Positions 45,797 through 55,019 of a stretch of DNA of 64,000 nucleotides are shown here, piece by piece. Positions within the stretch are counted from its first letter, which is position 1; each line of letters begins with the position of its first letter. The stretch comes from Mesorhizobium sp. NBSH29. GTDB taxonomy: Bacteria; Pseudomonadota; Alphaproteobacteria; Rhizobiales; Rhizobiaceae. The position numbers and the translations under genes are program-made. The stretch covers positions 3,358,501 to 3,422,500 of the forward strand of contig NZ_CP045492.1 of the NCBI RefSeq assembly GCF_015500055.1. The letters run 5' to 3'. Under the pieces are notes generated by a model. That model searched no databases, was not told where the DNA came from, and worked only from the letters and a program-made list of their open reading frames with translations.

Positions 45797-46815
45797 CACG
45801 CGGTTTCTCTCAAAAATGGTGAGGCGGGAGAAGGATCAGCAATCAGCAAGCGCTGGTCGCGAGCGATCCACAATTTTACTGTGAGCTTTGCGCCAGTCGA
45901 GTTGCGCGGCTCGAATTCTTCGCTCGCCTCAAGCTCCAGCCCGGCATCTGCAAACCATTCGCTCACCTGCCGGTCGGAAAAGCCCAGCCTGAGATGGGCA
46001 TGCTCGTCGCGCAGGAACTCGAGCCCGTGCGGCGCGAAGTCGACAATGACCAAACGGCCCGAAGGACGCAGCAACCGTGCTGCCTCCCCAACCGCAAGCT
46101 GCGGATCGTCAAGATAGTGCAGTACCTGATGCATCGTCACCAGATCGTAGGTGTCGCGCTCCACCGGCGGCGCATAAATATCGCCCTGGCGCACCTGTGC
46201 ATTGGCGATTCCAGCCCGGTCGAGATTGGCACGAGCCACCGTCAGCATCTCACGTGAGAGATCAATGCCCACACCACGACGGTAGAGCGGCGCAAAAAGC
46301 TCCAGCAGACGTCCCGTTCCAGTACCAAGGTCCAACATGGTCTGGAAAGGTTTCTTGCCGACCAAGCGCTTAAGCGCGGCTTCAACGGCTGAGTCAGAAA
46401 CGTGCAACGACCTGATCTGATCCCAACTCGTGGCATTGGCACTAAAATATTCGCGCGCACGCTCCTGCCGGCGGCGCTTTACCGCTGAAAGCCGCTCCAG
46501 ATCGCGCTCTACCTGTGGGTCGCTGAGGTGGACGCGCGAGACCAGCCCGTTGACAAAATCGCGCTCTGTGTCCGCATCGGACAGCCGGAAATATGCCCAC
46601 GATCCCTCTTGGTAGCGCCCGATAAGCCCGGCCTCCAGCAACAGTTTGAGGTGACGCGACACACGAGGCTGCGACTGGTTCAGAATTTCTGTGAGGTCAG
46701 AGACCGTAAGATCCCCCCGCGACAGAAGCGCCAGAATACGCAGCCGACTGGATTCGGCGGCAGCCTTTAGGGTATCAACCATGGTGTCGAGCGTCGCGTG
46801 TGGGTAAAGTGCCAT
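45796..46815 (-). CDS. sahR: ArsR-family regulator fused to a SAM-methyltransferase-like domain (SahR-like)
   Basis: 339 residues: winged helix at about 10-85 (AAAESSRLRILALLSRGDLT, then LNQSQPRVSRHLKLLLEAGL) and a Rossmann methyltransferase-like domain at about 140-300 (TMLDLGTGTGRLLELFAPLY, VGIDLSREMLTVARANLD). Two-domain ArsR proteins of this kind next to metF in Alphaproteobacteria are described as SahR, which senses S-adenosylhomocysteine and represses methyl-cycle genes. The 16-bp palindrome upstream is the likely operator. It is translationally coupled to metF. Confidence 0.85.
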   Translation of the reverse strand: MALYPHATLDTMVDTLKAAAESSRLRILALLSRGDLTVSDLTEILNQSQPRVSRHLKLLLEAGLIGRYQEGSWAYFRLSDADTERDFVNGLVSRVHLSDPQVERDLERLSAVKRRRQERAREYFSANATSWDQIRSLHVSDSAVEAALKRLVGKKPFQTMLDLGTGTGRLLELFAPLYRRGVGIDLSREMLTVARANLDRAGIANAQVRQGDIYAPPVERDTYDLVTMHQVLHYLDDPQLAVGEAARLLRPSGRLVIVDFAPHGLEFLRDEHAHLRLGFSDRQVSEWFADAGLELEASEEFEPRNSTGAKLTVKLWIARDQRLLIADPSPASPFLRETA

Positions 46816-46833
46816 CGAATGTCTCCAGCAGAT

Positions 46834-46849
46834 ATAAACATATCTTTAT
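46834..46849. promoter_or_regulatory. Palindromic operator of the SahR-like regulator and metF
   Basis: ATAAACATATCTTTAT is an inverted repeat (ATAAA / TTTAT arms, ATAT centre), 19-34 bases before the regulator ATG and overlapping where RNA polymerase would start. It fits autoregulation by the winged-helix protein. The family's published motif is of this AT-rich palindromic kind, but I cannot compare it base by base. Confidence 0.6.
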
Positions 46850-46952
46850 GTGATGCGGATATGGCGTGCAAGAGGCATGTCGCTTCCGAACAACAAAATG
46901 CCGCAGGCGCAAGCCCTGATTTCGGAACGTCCGCATCGTCGGCGCCAACCTC

Positions 46953-47267
46953 ATGATCGCCAATACTGGGCGGAAGCGTGCTATCGCTAAGGCGCTAACG
47001 GCCCTTTTACCCATGGCGCCCTATTCTGACACAGAATGTATTCGTACCGACGCCAGTGCCAAACACATGAAGACACTGCCGCCGGGCATTGCGGTTTGGC
47101 TGGCGACCATTGCCCATGTGCGCCATCAACACAGCCAGTATGAGTCCCTTTTGGGCGAAGGCTACGATCGCGACTCGGCCCGCTTTTTCGTTGTAGGCGA
47201 AATTAACCGGACGCTGACCAGATGGCGGGCCACCCGGCTGCTTGATCCTGACGAAGACGAGGAATAG
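46953..47267 (+). CDS. DUF2293-like protein
   Basis: 104 residues. The C-terminal part, VWLATIAHVRHQHSQYESLL then ARFFVVGEINRTLTRWR, resembles the DUF2293 domain (AHxRHxxTxYxxLL ... RxxVxxxVxxxLxxWR). Ends in an acidic tail (DPDEDEE). No strong ribosome site precedes ATG 46953, so the true start may differ. Function unknown. Confidence 0.6.
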   Translation: MIANTGRKRAIAKALTALLPMAPYSDTECIRTDASAKHMKTLPPGIAVWLATIAHVRHQHSQYESLLGEGYDRDSARFFVVGEINRTLTRWRATRLLDPDEDEE

Positions 47268-47279
47268 CAGCGGCGCCCG

Positions 47280-47888
47280 CTAAGGACGGTAAATCCACTG
47301 CTCCGGCACTTTGACGGAAACCGCTTCGCCGTCGCGGATGGTGCCCGGTTTTTCCACCCACGCGACGAGGCCGCGCAGGCGCTTGGCAGCCTTTGGAAAC
47401 AGCAGCGATCCAAGTTCGATGTCGGCCATGCCGGCATGTTCGGCAATAGACCGGCCGGACAAGCGGCAGGGACCATTCTGCGCGTCCACTTTTAACGTCA
47501 CGCCATCCTTGAAGAACAGCAGGGAGCCAGCCGGCAACATCGACAGATTTGCAACTCCCTCCAGAACGAGATTCGCACCTATCCATTCCGGCATAATTTT
47601 CGCAATTCCCATGCGATCCGCTACCGCTTCAAGCTCGTCCGCCGCAACGATGGAAAGCTGGCGCTCATTGCGCATCTCGGTGCCGCGCGGATACCACGGC
47701 TCGCGCCCACCCGAGCGACGCGTGTAACCACCATGAAAGTCCCCGGAAATCCCCTCGAAGCTGAGCGACAAACTTTCAACCGGTTGAGTGACAAAGTCAT
47801 CGCCTGAAGCAAGGAACACTCCGGCTACCGTGGCAGCAAGCTTTCTGCCCGGATGGATTACAGTGTCCTTCGCAAAGAGATCGAGCAT
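47280..47888 (-). CDS. MOSC domain-containing protein
   Basis: 202 residues. MOSC domains (molybdenum cofactor sulfurase C-terminal) carry sulfur as cysteine persulfide and bind metal-sulfur clusters. Visible are HGGYTRRSGGREPWYPRGTE, RNERQLSIVAADELEAVADR, IGANLVLEGVANLSMLPAGS and VDAQNGPCRLSGRSIAEHAG, with the conserved cysteine in GPCRLSG. It is a free-standing MOSC, like YiiM, which acts on N-hydroxylated compounds; the exact role is not known. Confidence 0.87.
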   Translation of the reverse strand: MLDLFAKDTVIHPGRKLAATVAGVFLASGDDFVTQPVESLSLSFEGISGDFHGGYTRRSGGREPWYPRGTEMRNERQLSIVAADELEAVADRMGIAKIMPEWIGANLVLEGVANLSMLPAGSLLFFKDGVTLKVDAQNGPCRLSGRSIAEHAGMADIELGSLLFPKAAKRLRGLVAWVEKPGTIRDGEAVSVKVPEQWIYRP

Positions 47889-47989
47889 GCTTCACTTCCA
47901 TAGATGGTTGCCGAACATGCCATTTCCAGAATGAAAAGCCATTGAAATCGGCTGAACGCCGTATCAGCCGCGCCGATGGATCGTGCACG

Positions 47990-49117
47990 TCACATCATTT
48001 TGAGAAGCGCACCGCCAATGGAATAACCGGCACCGAAAGCGCAGAGTAGCCCAAAATCGCCGGCCTTCATGTCGGCGTGGTTTTCCGACAGCGCAACGAT
48101 GGCACCAGCGGCAGCCGTGTTGCCCAATCGCTCCAGCACCATGGGTGCGCGGTCATGGCCGATCTCGCGTCCGAAAGAAAGCTTCAGGATCATCGCATTC
48201 ATCCGTGCATTGGCTTGATGCAACCAGAAACGCCGGATGTCGTCAGGTCTCAGCCCGTGCTCGCCCAAAAAATCAACGATGAAGCGGTGGCCGGCTACCG
48301 TGACTTCCTTAAACACCTTGTTGCCGACCTGGCGGATCATATTACCGTCCATGTCGATCATGTACGGATCCTCTTGCGCGTTGCGCGACAGGTAGCCCAG
48401 ATTGGTGCGGATATTGTTGGAGAATTGCGTCCAGCTGCGTGTGTCCAGCACTTCGAAACGGCCGGCCCGCGTCTCTCCCTCTTCCAGTGCTTCAACAACC
48501 ATAGTCGTGGAAGCATCGCCAAAGATGAAATGCGTCTGTCGATCGCGGAAATTGAGATGGCCGGTGATGATTTCCGGCGTCACCACCAACACCCGGCGGT
48601 GCGCGCCAGCACGCACCAACGCCGCTGCCACATGTAGCCCTGCAGCGGCAGAAGAACAGCCGAGTCCCATGTCGAAGCCAGCGCCTTTTGTGCCGAGCGC
48701 ATGCTGCATTTCGATGGCAATGGCTGGATATGGGCGCTGATGGTGCGACGCCGCGCAGATCACCAGATCGATATCGCCGGGTCGCAGTCCGGCGTGATCC
48801 AGCGCTTTCTTTGCCGAGGCAACTCCGAATTCTGCTTCTACCGAAATCACATCGTCCGGACGCACGGGAATGCGTGGCGACATCCGGGTCGGGTCTAGAA
48901 TACCCTCGCGCTCGATGACATGGCGATTTTTGACGCCAGACGCGTATTCGATGAAGGCCGCATCGGATTTCGCCAGCGGTTCGAGCCCCTGCTCAGCCCG
49001 TCGCGGATTTTCCGCATCCACCCACAGATTGAAGCTCTCAACCAGTTCGTCATTGGTGATGGAGGCTTGCGGAATTTCAACGGCAACCCCGCTGATGATG
49101 ACACGCTTCATGTTCAT
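47990..49117 (-). CDS. 3-oxoacyl-ACP synthase III family protein (KASIII-like)
   Basis: Thiolase-fold condensing enzyme. 375 residues, longer than FabH by about 50, with an insertion after residue 25 (NLWVDAENPRRAEQGLEPLA). Catalytic cysteine is in GFDMGLGCSSAAAGLHVAAA, the histidine in WLHQANARMNAMIL, and the asparagine in LERLGNTAAAGAIVALS. Because its active-site context (GLGCSSA) differs from FabH (ACAGF), it may start branched or long-chain acyl synthesis or make beta-ketoacyl lipids. ATG 49111 is an alternative start. Confidence 0.88.
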   Translation of the reverse strand: MNMKRVIISGVAVEIPQASITNDELVESFNLWVDAENPRRAEQGLEPLAKSDAAFIEYASGVKNRHVIEREGILDPTRMSPRIPVRPDDVISVEAEFGVASAKKALDHAGLRPGDIDLVICAASHHQRPYPAIAIEMQHALGTKGAGFDMGLGCSSAAAGLHVAAALVRAGAHRRVLVVTPEIITGHLNFRDRQTHFIFGDASTTMVVEALEEGETRAGRFEVLDTRSWTQFSNNIRTNLGYLSRNAQEDPYMIDMDGNMIRQVGNKVFKEVTVAGHRFIVDFLGEHGLRPDDIRRFWLHQANARMNAMILKLSFGREIGHDRAPMVLERLGNTAAAGAIVALSENHADMKAGDFGLLCAFGAGYSIGGALLKMM

Positions 49118-49257
49118 GCTGCCCTGCTGCCTGCTGCGCTATCAAGCGCGCAGCACCACGGACTCGCCAAGGCCCGTTCCACCAAGCGGGTTTAGGCCGT
49201 TTTATTCCCGGTTGCAAAGGTCTTGATGCAGTGCAGCAAAGGCGGGACGCGTGTACT

Positions 49258-50907
49258 CTACCGCGTAAGCCTTTTATATGTCATGCGATGCGGGTTGATT
49301 GCATCGGCACCCAGACGGCGAATCTTGTCTGCTTCATAGTCTTGGAAGTTGCCCTCAAACCATTCCACATGGCTATCGCCTTCAAAGGCCAGAATATGCG
49401 TCGCCAACCGATCGAGGAACATACGATCATGGGAGATGATAACGGCGCAACCGGCGAAGCTTTCCAGCGCATCTTCAAGCGCTGCCAGTGTTTCGGTATC
49501 CAGATCGTTGGTCGGCTCATCGAGGAGCAGCACATTGCCACCGGTCTTCAGCATCTTGGCCAAGTGAACACGGTTGCGTTGACCACCTGACAGATTGCCA
49601 ACCTTCTGCTGCTGGTCGCCGCCACGGAAGTTGAAAGACGAGCAATAAGCGCGCGTATTGGCTTCATGCTTGCCAAGCTTCACAATTTCCGCACCGCCTG
49701 AAATTTCTTCCCACACGGTCTTGCTGGGGTCGAGCTGGTCGCGGCTCTGGTCAACATAGCCAAGCTTGACTGTCTCACCGACACGAAGAGACCCACCATC
49801 GGGCGTTTCCTGACCGGTGATCATGCGAAACAGCGTGGTTTTACCCGCACCATTCGGCCCGATAATACCGACAATGCCACCTGGTGGCAGTTTGAAATCA
49901 AGGTTTTCAATCAGAACGCGGTCGCCATATCCCTTGGTCAACTGTTCTACTTCGATAACGACATTGCCAAGCCGTTCGCCATGCGGAATGACGATCTGCG
50001 TGTCACTTGGGCGGCGCTTGTCAGCTGCATCCAGAAGATCCTCAAACGCCTGAATACGCGCCTTGGATTTGGTCTGCCGTGCTTTCGGGCTGGATTGAAT
50101 CCAGTCGCGTTCGCGGCTGATGGCACGCTGGCGCGAATCGTCCTCGCGGCCTTCCTGCTTCAGGCGCTTGGCCTTGGCTTCCAGATAGGCGGTGTAATTG
50201 CCCTCGTAAGGAATGCTGCGACCACGATCGAGCTCAAGAATCCAGCCTGTGACATTGTCAAGGAAGTAGCGATCATGGGTAATCAGCATCACGGCACCGG
50301 GATAGGCGCGCAGATGCTTTTCCAGCCAGCCGGTCGTCTCAGCGTCCAAATGGTTGGTTGGCTCATCGAGCAGCAGCAAATCAGGCTGGCGCAGCAAAAG
50401 CTGGCACAGGGCCACACGGCGGCGCTCACCACCCGAAAGCTTGGTCACTTCCGAATCCTTGGGCGGGCACGCAAGTGCCTCCATTGCCATCTCGACCTGC
50501 TGTTCGAGATCCCAAAGGTTCAGCCGGTCCATTTCATCCTGAAGCTGGGCCGATTCATCAGCCGTCTCGTCAGAATAGTTCATCATCAGCTCATTATAGC
50601 GCTCGATGATGGCTGTTTTCTTGGACACGCCGTCCATGACGTTTTCGAAAACCGTCTTGGTTTCGTCAAGGTCAGGCTCCTGCGCCAGATAGCCGACGGT
50701 CGCGCCATCAGCTAGCCAGGCTTCGCCGCTCCATTCCTTGTCGAGGCCAGCCATGATCTTGAGGATCGTGGATTTACCCGAGCCGTTCGGCCCCAAAATG
50801 CCGATCTTGGCATCCGGATAGAAGGACAGATGTACGTTTTCCAGCACCTTCTTGGTGCCATAGGCCTTGTTGAGACCGGTCATATGATAGATGAATTGGC
50901 GTGCCAC
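49258..50907 (-). CDS. ettA: Energy-dependent translational throttle protein EttA (ABC-F)
   Basis: Soluble ABC-F ATPase binding the ribosomal E site and gating elongation according to ATP/ADP. 549 residues; two nucleotide-binding domains with Walker A GILGPNGSGKSTILKIMAG and GIIGPNGAGKTTLFRMITG, signatures LSGGERRRVALCQLLLRQ and LSGGQRNRVHLAKMLK, and an intervening arm region (RAYPGAVMLITHDRYFLDNV). N-terminus YHMTGLNKAYGTKKVLENVH is typical of EttA. No membrane segments. Confidence 0.94.
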   Translation of the reverse strand: MARQFIYHMTGLNKAYGTKKVLENVHLSFYPDAKIGILGPNGSGKSTILKIMAGLDKEWSGEAWLADGATVGYLAQEPDLDETKTVFENVMDGVSKKTAIIERYNELMMNYSDETADESAQLQDEMDRLNLWDLEQQVEMAMEALACPPKDSEVTKLSGGERRRVALCQLLLRQPDLLLLDEPTNHLDAETTGWLEKHLRAYPGAVMLITHDRYFLDNVTGWILELDRGRSIPYEGNYTAYLEAKAKRLKQEGREDDSRQRAISRERDWIQSSPKARQTKSKARIQAFEDLLDAADKRRPSDTQIVIPHGERLGNVVIEVEQLTKGYGDRVLIENLDFKLPPGGIVGIIGPNGAGKTTLFRMITGQETPDGGSLRVGETVKLGYVDQSRDQLDPSKTVWEEISGGAEIVKLGKHEANTRAYCSSFNFRGGDQQQKVGNLSGGQRNRVHLAKMLKTGGNVLLLDEPTNDLDTETLAALEDALESFAGCAVIISHDRMFLDRLATHILAFEGDSHVEWFEGNFQDYEADKIRRLGADAINPHRMTYKRLTR

Positions 50908-51073
50908 GCGCGCTTATCCCGTCAATGTTTGAAGGAGGGTTGGCCGTTATGTAAGCGAAGGCCGCGCCAACGGCAATGCGTTTTGGCGAGACGGCGCATG
51001 TGCCGCGCCACAAGACACGCGCTTGACGCCTAGGACGCCATCCCACACTCTGTGCGCAAGAAGCGGACCAAGA

Positions 51074-52006
51074 ATGCCATTCGACACGCACCGGGCCTAC
51101 CCATCACCCACGGGCGCGAACCTTTGCCTCTACACAAGCCGTGCAGCAGGCACAGCGCGCGGTGTGGTGCAGATCAACCATGGCCTCGCAGAGCACGCTG
51201 CCCGCTACGCGCGCTTCACAGATGCGTTGACCAGCGCCGGCTTCCACGTCTACGCGCACGACCATCGCGGGCACGGTCGAACCAAAGCCCCGGACGCACC
51301 CCAACGGAGGTTTGCCGCGCAGGATGGCATGTCCAAAGTGATAGCCGATGTAGAGGCAGTCCACGATCTCATCGCTGAAGAAAACCCCGGCCTTCCCGTT
51401 ATTATCTTCGGCCATTCGATGGGAGGCCTGATCGCGCTGAATTACGTGCTGAAGCATTCCAGCCGCCTTCACGCTGCGGCAATCTGGAACGCCAATTTCA
51501 CCGCAGGCCTGGCCGGTCGCGCAGCTCTTGCTATCCTTGCCTGGGAACGATTCCGGCTCGGCTCGGATGTACCATCTCGGCTGATGCCCAAGCTCACTTT
51601 TCAGGACTGGGCGCGCAAAATCCCCAACCACACAACACCGTTCGACTGGCTCTCCCATGACGCAGCTGAAGTCCAAAAATATATCTCCGACCCTCTCTGC
51701 GGATGGAATGCCTCTGTCTCGCTCTGGCGCGACCTTTTCGACTTCATCTTCGCAGGCGCTGACGATATCGATTTTAGCCAGGTTCGAAAAACCTTCCCTT
51801 TCCATCTGGTCGGCGGTGGCGATGACCCTGCTACCTTTCACGGCAAGGCAGTGAAAAGGCTTGCCAATCGACTTTCGGAAATGGGCTTTTCAGAAATGAA
51901 TTCAACCATTTACCCGTCGACCCGTCACGAGTCTCTCAACGAGGTGAACCGGGACGTTGTCACCCGTGATTTCATCGAATGGGCTGGCCGGCAGGTGGGT
52001 GCATAG
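51074..52006 (+). CDS. Alpha/beta hydrolase, lysophospholipase-like
   Basis: 310 residues from ATG 51074 (MPFDTHRAYPSPTGANLCLY). Serine hydrolase: nucleophile in VIIFGHSMGGLIALNYVLKH (GHSMGG), oxyanion region VVQINHGLAEHAARYARFTD, late His in YPSTRHESLNEVNRD. This pattern matches the lysophospholipase L2/monoacylglycerol-lipase group (Hydrolase_4). No signal peptide. An earlier ATG at 51023 lacks homology-like sequence. Confidence 0.86.
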   Translation: MPFDTHRAYPSPTGANLCLYTSRAAGTARGVVQINHGLAEHAARYARFTDALTSAGFHVYAHDHRGHGRTKAPDAPQRRFAAQDGMSKVIADVEAVHDLIAEENPGLPVIIFGHSMGGLIALNYVLKHSSRLHAAAIWNANFTAGLAGRAALAILAWERFRLGSDVPSRLMPKLTFQDWARKIPNHTTPFDWLSHDAAEVQKYISDPLCGWNASVSLWRDLFDFIFAGADDIDFSQVRKTFPFHLVGGGDDPATFHGKAVKRLANRLSEMGFSEMNSTIYPSTRHESLNEVNRDVVTRDFIEWAGRQVGA

Positions 52007-52129
52007 GGCGCGCGCCTTTGGGCCTGTTTGCAAGCCTTTAACCTGTGGCCCGATGCAAGCAGCGTGACAGTGCCATGGCGGATTTGCTAGGCACGTTTTA
52101 AGCCAACGCCAGAACCGGTGCGAAATAAA

Positions 52130-53299
52130 ATGTCCAATCCTCCGCTTAAAGGTATCCGTGTCATCGAACTTGCCCGCATTCTGGCCGGCCCTTGGGCGGG
52201 ACAGTTGCTTGCAGACCTAGGCGCTGATGTCATCAAGGTCGAAAGCCCCTATGGCGATGATACACGCCGCTGGGGACCACCCTTCGTGTTCGACAAGGAC
52301 GGTGAGAACCTTTCGGCTGCCTATTATCACTCCTGCAACCGAGGCAAACGATCGGTGCTGATCGACTTTGCCACGGAAGAAGGCGCTGCTACCCTCAAAA
52401 AACTCATCGCTACTGCTGATGTGTTGATCGAGAACTTCAAGTTTGGCGGACTAAAGAAATACGGCCTCGATTATGACAGCCTGAAAGCCGACAATCCGCG
52501 CCTTGTCTATTGCTCCATCACCGGTTTTGGTCAGACCGGACCTTACGCGCCGCGAGCTGGTTATGATTTCATCATCCAGGCGATGTCCGGCATGATGTCG
52601 ATCACCGGCGCGCCTGGCGAGGAACCGCAAAAGGCAGGTATAGCTGTCTCCGACATCTTCACAGGCCTATATTCGACCATCGCCATTCAAGCTGCCTTGC
52701 GTCATGCGGAAGCGACCGGTGAAGGCCAGCATATCGACATGGCATTGTTTGACTCGCAGGTTTCGGTGCTTGGAAACCAGAACCTCAATTACCTGGTGTC
52801 GGGCAATTCACCGATCCAGATGGGTAACGCCCATATGAACATTGCCCCCTATGAGGTTGTGCCCGTGAGCGACGGCCACATCATTCTTGCCATCGGCAAC
52901 GACGGCCAGTTCCAGCGCTTCTGCCATGTTGTAGATCTGAACGAACTTCCCGGCGATCCCAACTTCGCTACCAATTCAGCCCGCGTGACCAATCGGACAA
53001 AACTGCGCGAAATCATCGTCGCGCGCCTGGCCGAGTACGACAAGGCCACGCTTCTGACCGATCTGGAAAAACTAAGTGTACCGGCAAGCCCCATCAACAC
53101 TATTGGGGAAATGTTCAACGATCCGCAAACAATCGCTCGCGACATGCGCATGGACCTCGATGACGGCCATGGAAACGCCCTCCCTTCGGTGCGCTCGCCC
53201 ATCATTATGTCGAAAACGCCGGCGGTATATGAGCGCCCCTCGCCGCGATTGGGCGAACATACCGAAGAAGTCCTATCCGAACTGGAGCAGAAAAAGTGA
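52130..53299 (+). CDS. CaiB/BaiF family III CoA-transferase
   Basis: 389 residues from ATG 52130; a GTG at 52118 is in frame. Family III transferases move CoA between acyl groups through a glutamyl/aspartyl anhydride. GIRVIELARILAGPWAGQLL, then LLADLGADVIKVESPYGDDT, and the catalytic-Asp segment GEGQHIDMALFDSQVSVLG are visible, with NQLP-type RAGYDFIIQAMSGMMSITGA. Its stop overlaps the GTG start of the next gene (GTGA), so a TPP enzyme is made with it. Substrate unknown. Confidence 0.88.
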   Translation: MSNPPLKGIRVIELARILAGPWAGQLLADLGADVIKVESPYGDDTRRWGPPFVFDKDGENLSAAYYHSCNRGKRSVLIDFATEEGAATLKKLIATADVLIENFKFGGLKKYGLDYDSLKADNPRLVYCSITGFGQTGPYAPRAGYDFIIQAMSGMMSITGAPGEEPQKAGIAVSDIFTGLYSTIAIQAALRHAEATGEGQHIDMALFDSQVSVLGNQNLNYLVSGNSPIQMGNAHMNIAPYEVVPVSDGHIILAIGNDGQFQRFCHVVDLNELPGDPNFATNSARVTNRTKLREIIVARLAEYDKATLLTDLEKLSVPASPINTIGEMFNDPQTIARDMRMDLDDGHGNALPSVRSPIIMSKTPAVYERPSPRLGEHTEEVLSELEQKK

Positions 53300-54951
53300 A
53301 AAAATCTGGCGGCAAACTGATTGTTGACGCACTCGAAGCAAATGGCGTTGACCGCATCTATTGCGTGCCGGGCGAATCCTACCTTGCCGTGCTTGATGCA
53401 CTGCATGATTCGAACCAGATCCGCACCATTGTCTGCCGTCAGGAAGGCGGCGCAGCGATGATGGCCGACAGCCATGGTCGCCTCACCGGCCAGCCCGGCA
53501 TTTGCTTTGTCACCCGTGGCCCCGGCGCAACCAATGCCTCTGCCGGCATCCACATCGCCATGCAGGATTCCACACCGCTGATCATGTTCATCGGTCAGGT
53601 TGCCGGCCACGCCAAGGAGCGCGAAGCGTTTCAGGAGGTAGATTATAAGGCCTTCTTCGGTTCGATGGCCAAATGGGTGGTCGAAATCGACGATGCCAAG
53701 CGCATACCGGAACTCGTCACCCGCGCCTTCGCAATCGCCACCTCGGGCCGCCCCGGCCCTGTCATCATATCGCTGCCTGAAGACATGCTGGTGGATATGG
53801 TGGAAGCACCGGAAGCCCTGCCCTACACACAAGTCGAAACCACGCCCGGTGAACATGAAATGCACCGCCTTGCCGAATTGCTGGCCGGCGCAAAACGCCC
53901 CTTTGTCATTCTCGGCGGCTCACGCTGGAGCGCAGATGCAAAATCGCGCATCGAAAAGGCAACGGAAGCATGGGCCCTGCCGGTTGGCTGTTCTTTCCGC
54001 CGGCAGATGCTGTTTGACCATCTCCACCCGTGCTATGCTGGCGATGTCGGCATCGGCCCCAACCCAACACTCGCTGCCTATATAAAGCAGGCAGATCTGG
54101 TGCTGCTGATTGGCGGGCGCATGGGTGAAATGCCGTCGTCGGACTATACATTGATGAAGAGCCCCTATCCCGACCAGACCCTTGTGCATGTCCATGCAGA
54201 TGCAGGCGAACTTGGCCGCGTCTACCGCCCGGAACTTGCCATCAACGCTTCGCCGGAAGCCTTCAGCAAGGCATTCGCCAAGCTCACCCCTGCCGCCATT
54301 CCAGATTGGGCGGATGAGACCGAGCGCCTGCACGCTTCCTACCGCGCATGGTCAACCCCGCCGCGCACCGGCCCCGGTGCCGTGCAAATGGGCCCGATCA
54401 TGGAACATCTGGAAGAAGTCCTTCCAGAAGATGCCATTCTCACCAATGGCGCAGGCAATTATGCCACATGGGTGCACCGCTTCCATCGCTTCCGCAAATT
54501 CGCCACGCAGGCCGCCCCCACATCTGGCTCGATGGGCTATGGCACGCCGGGCGCTGTGGCCGCCAAGGCCCTGTTTCCAGAGCGCGAAGTCATCGCCTTC
54601 GCCGGCGATGGCTGCTTCATGATGAACGGCCAGGAATTCGCCACTGCCGTGCAATATGATCTGCCGATCATTGTGATCCTCGTCAATAACGGCACCTATG
54701 GCACAATCCGAATGCATCAGGAGCGGGATTATCCAGGCCGTGTCGTCGCCACGGACCTCAAAAACCCGGACTTCGCAGCCCTTGCCCGCGCCTATGGCGG
54801 CCACGGTGAAACGGTGGAAACCACCGAAGAATTCGCCCCCGCCTTTGAACGCGCCCGCAAAAGCGGCAAGCCATCCATCATCGAAATCCGCCTCGACCCA
54901 GAGGCCATCACCCCCACCCGCACGCTGACTGACATAAGGGAGAAGCGCTAA
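53296..54951 (+). CDS. Thiamine-pyrophosphate-dependent enzyme (acetolactate-synthase-like)
   Basis: 551 residues starting at GTG 53296. Three-domain TPP enzyme: N-terminal pyrimidine domain with catalytic Glu50 in IVCRQEGGAAMMADSHGRLT, central FAD/nucleotide-like domain (PFVILGGSRWSADAKSRI), and a C-terminal PP domain with IAFAGDGCFMMNGQEFATAV ending in VNN (Mg-TPP motif GDG-N25-NN). It resembles acetolactate synthase large subunits, but no small subunit is adjacent and the CoA-transferase is its coupled partner. Possibly a decarboxylase or carboligase on a keto acid or acyl-CoA. Confidence 0.88.
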   Translation: MKKSGGKLIVDALEANGVDRIYCVPGESYLAVLDALHDSNQIRTIVCRQEGGAAMMADSHGRLTGQPGICFVTRGPGATNASAGIHIAMQDSTPLIMFIGQVAGHAKEREAFQEVDYKAFFGSMAKWVVEIDDAKRIPELVTRAFAIATSGRPGPVIISLPEDMLVDMVEAPEALPYTQVETTPGEHEMHRLAELLAGAKRPFVILGGSRWSADAKSRIEKATEAWALPVGCSFRRQMLFDHLHPCYAGDVGIGPNPTLAAYIKQADLVLLIGGRMGEMPSSDYTLMKSPYPDQTLVHVHADAGELGRVYRPELAINASPEAFSKAFAKLTPAAIPDWADETERLHASYRAWSTPPRTGPGAVQMGPIMEHLEEVLPEDAILTNGAGNYATWVHRFHRFRKFATQAAPTSGSMGYGTPGAVAAKALFPEREVIAFAGDGCFMMNGQEFATAVQYDLPIIVILVNNGTYGTIRMHQERDYPGRVVATDLKNPDFAALARAYGGHGETVETTEEFAPAFERARKSGKPSIIEIRLDPEAITPTRTLTDIREKR

Positions 54952-54978
54952 AAGCGGCGCGCCCCAAGGCACCTGCAG

Positions 54979-55008
54979 ACCCGGCATCCGCAGAGACGGA
55001 AGCCGGGT
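54979..55008. terminator. Hairpin between convergent TPP-enzyme and DoxX genes
   Basis: ACCCGGC (54979-54985) pairs with GCCGGGT (55002-55008), extended inward by TCCG/CGGA. It lies 28 bases after one stop and 12 bases after the other, in the position of a shared bidirectional terminator. No strong U-run on either strand. Confidence 0.5.
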
Positions 55009-55019
55009 CAAATATTGCA

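Noticed and set aside
52130-54951. Oxalate catabolism (formyl-CoA transferase plus oxalyl-CoA decarboxylase)
   Set aside because: The layout fits, but the TPP enzyme lacks the look of oxalyl-CoA decarboxylase and is closer to acetolactate synthase, so I leave the substrate open.
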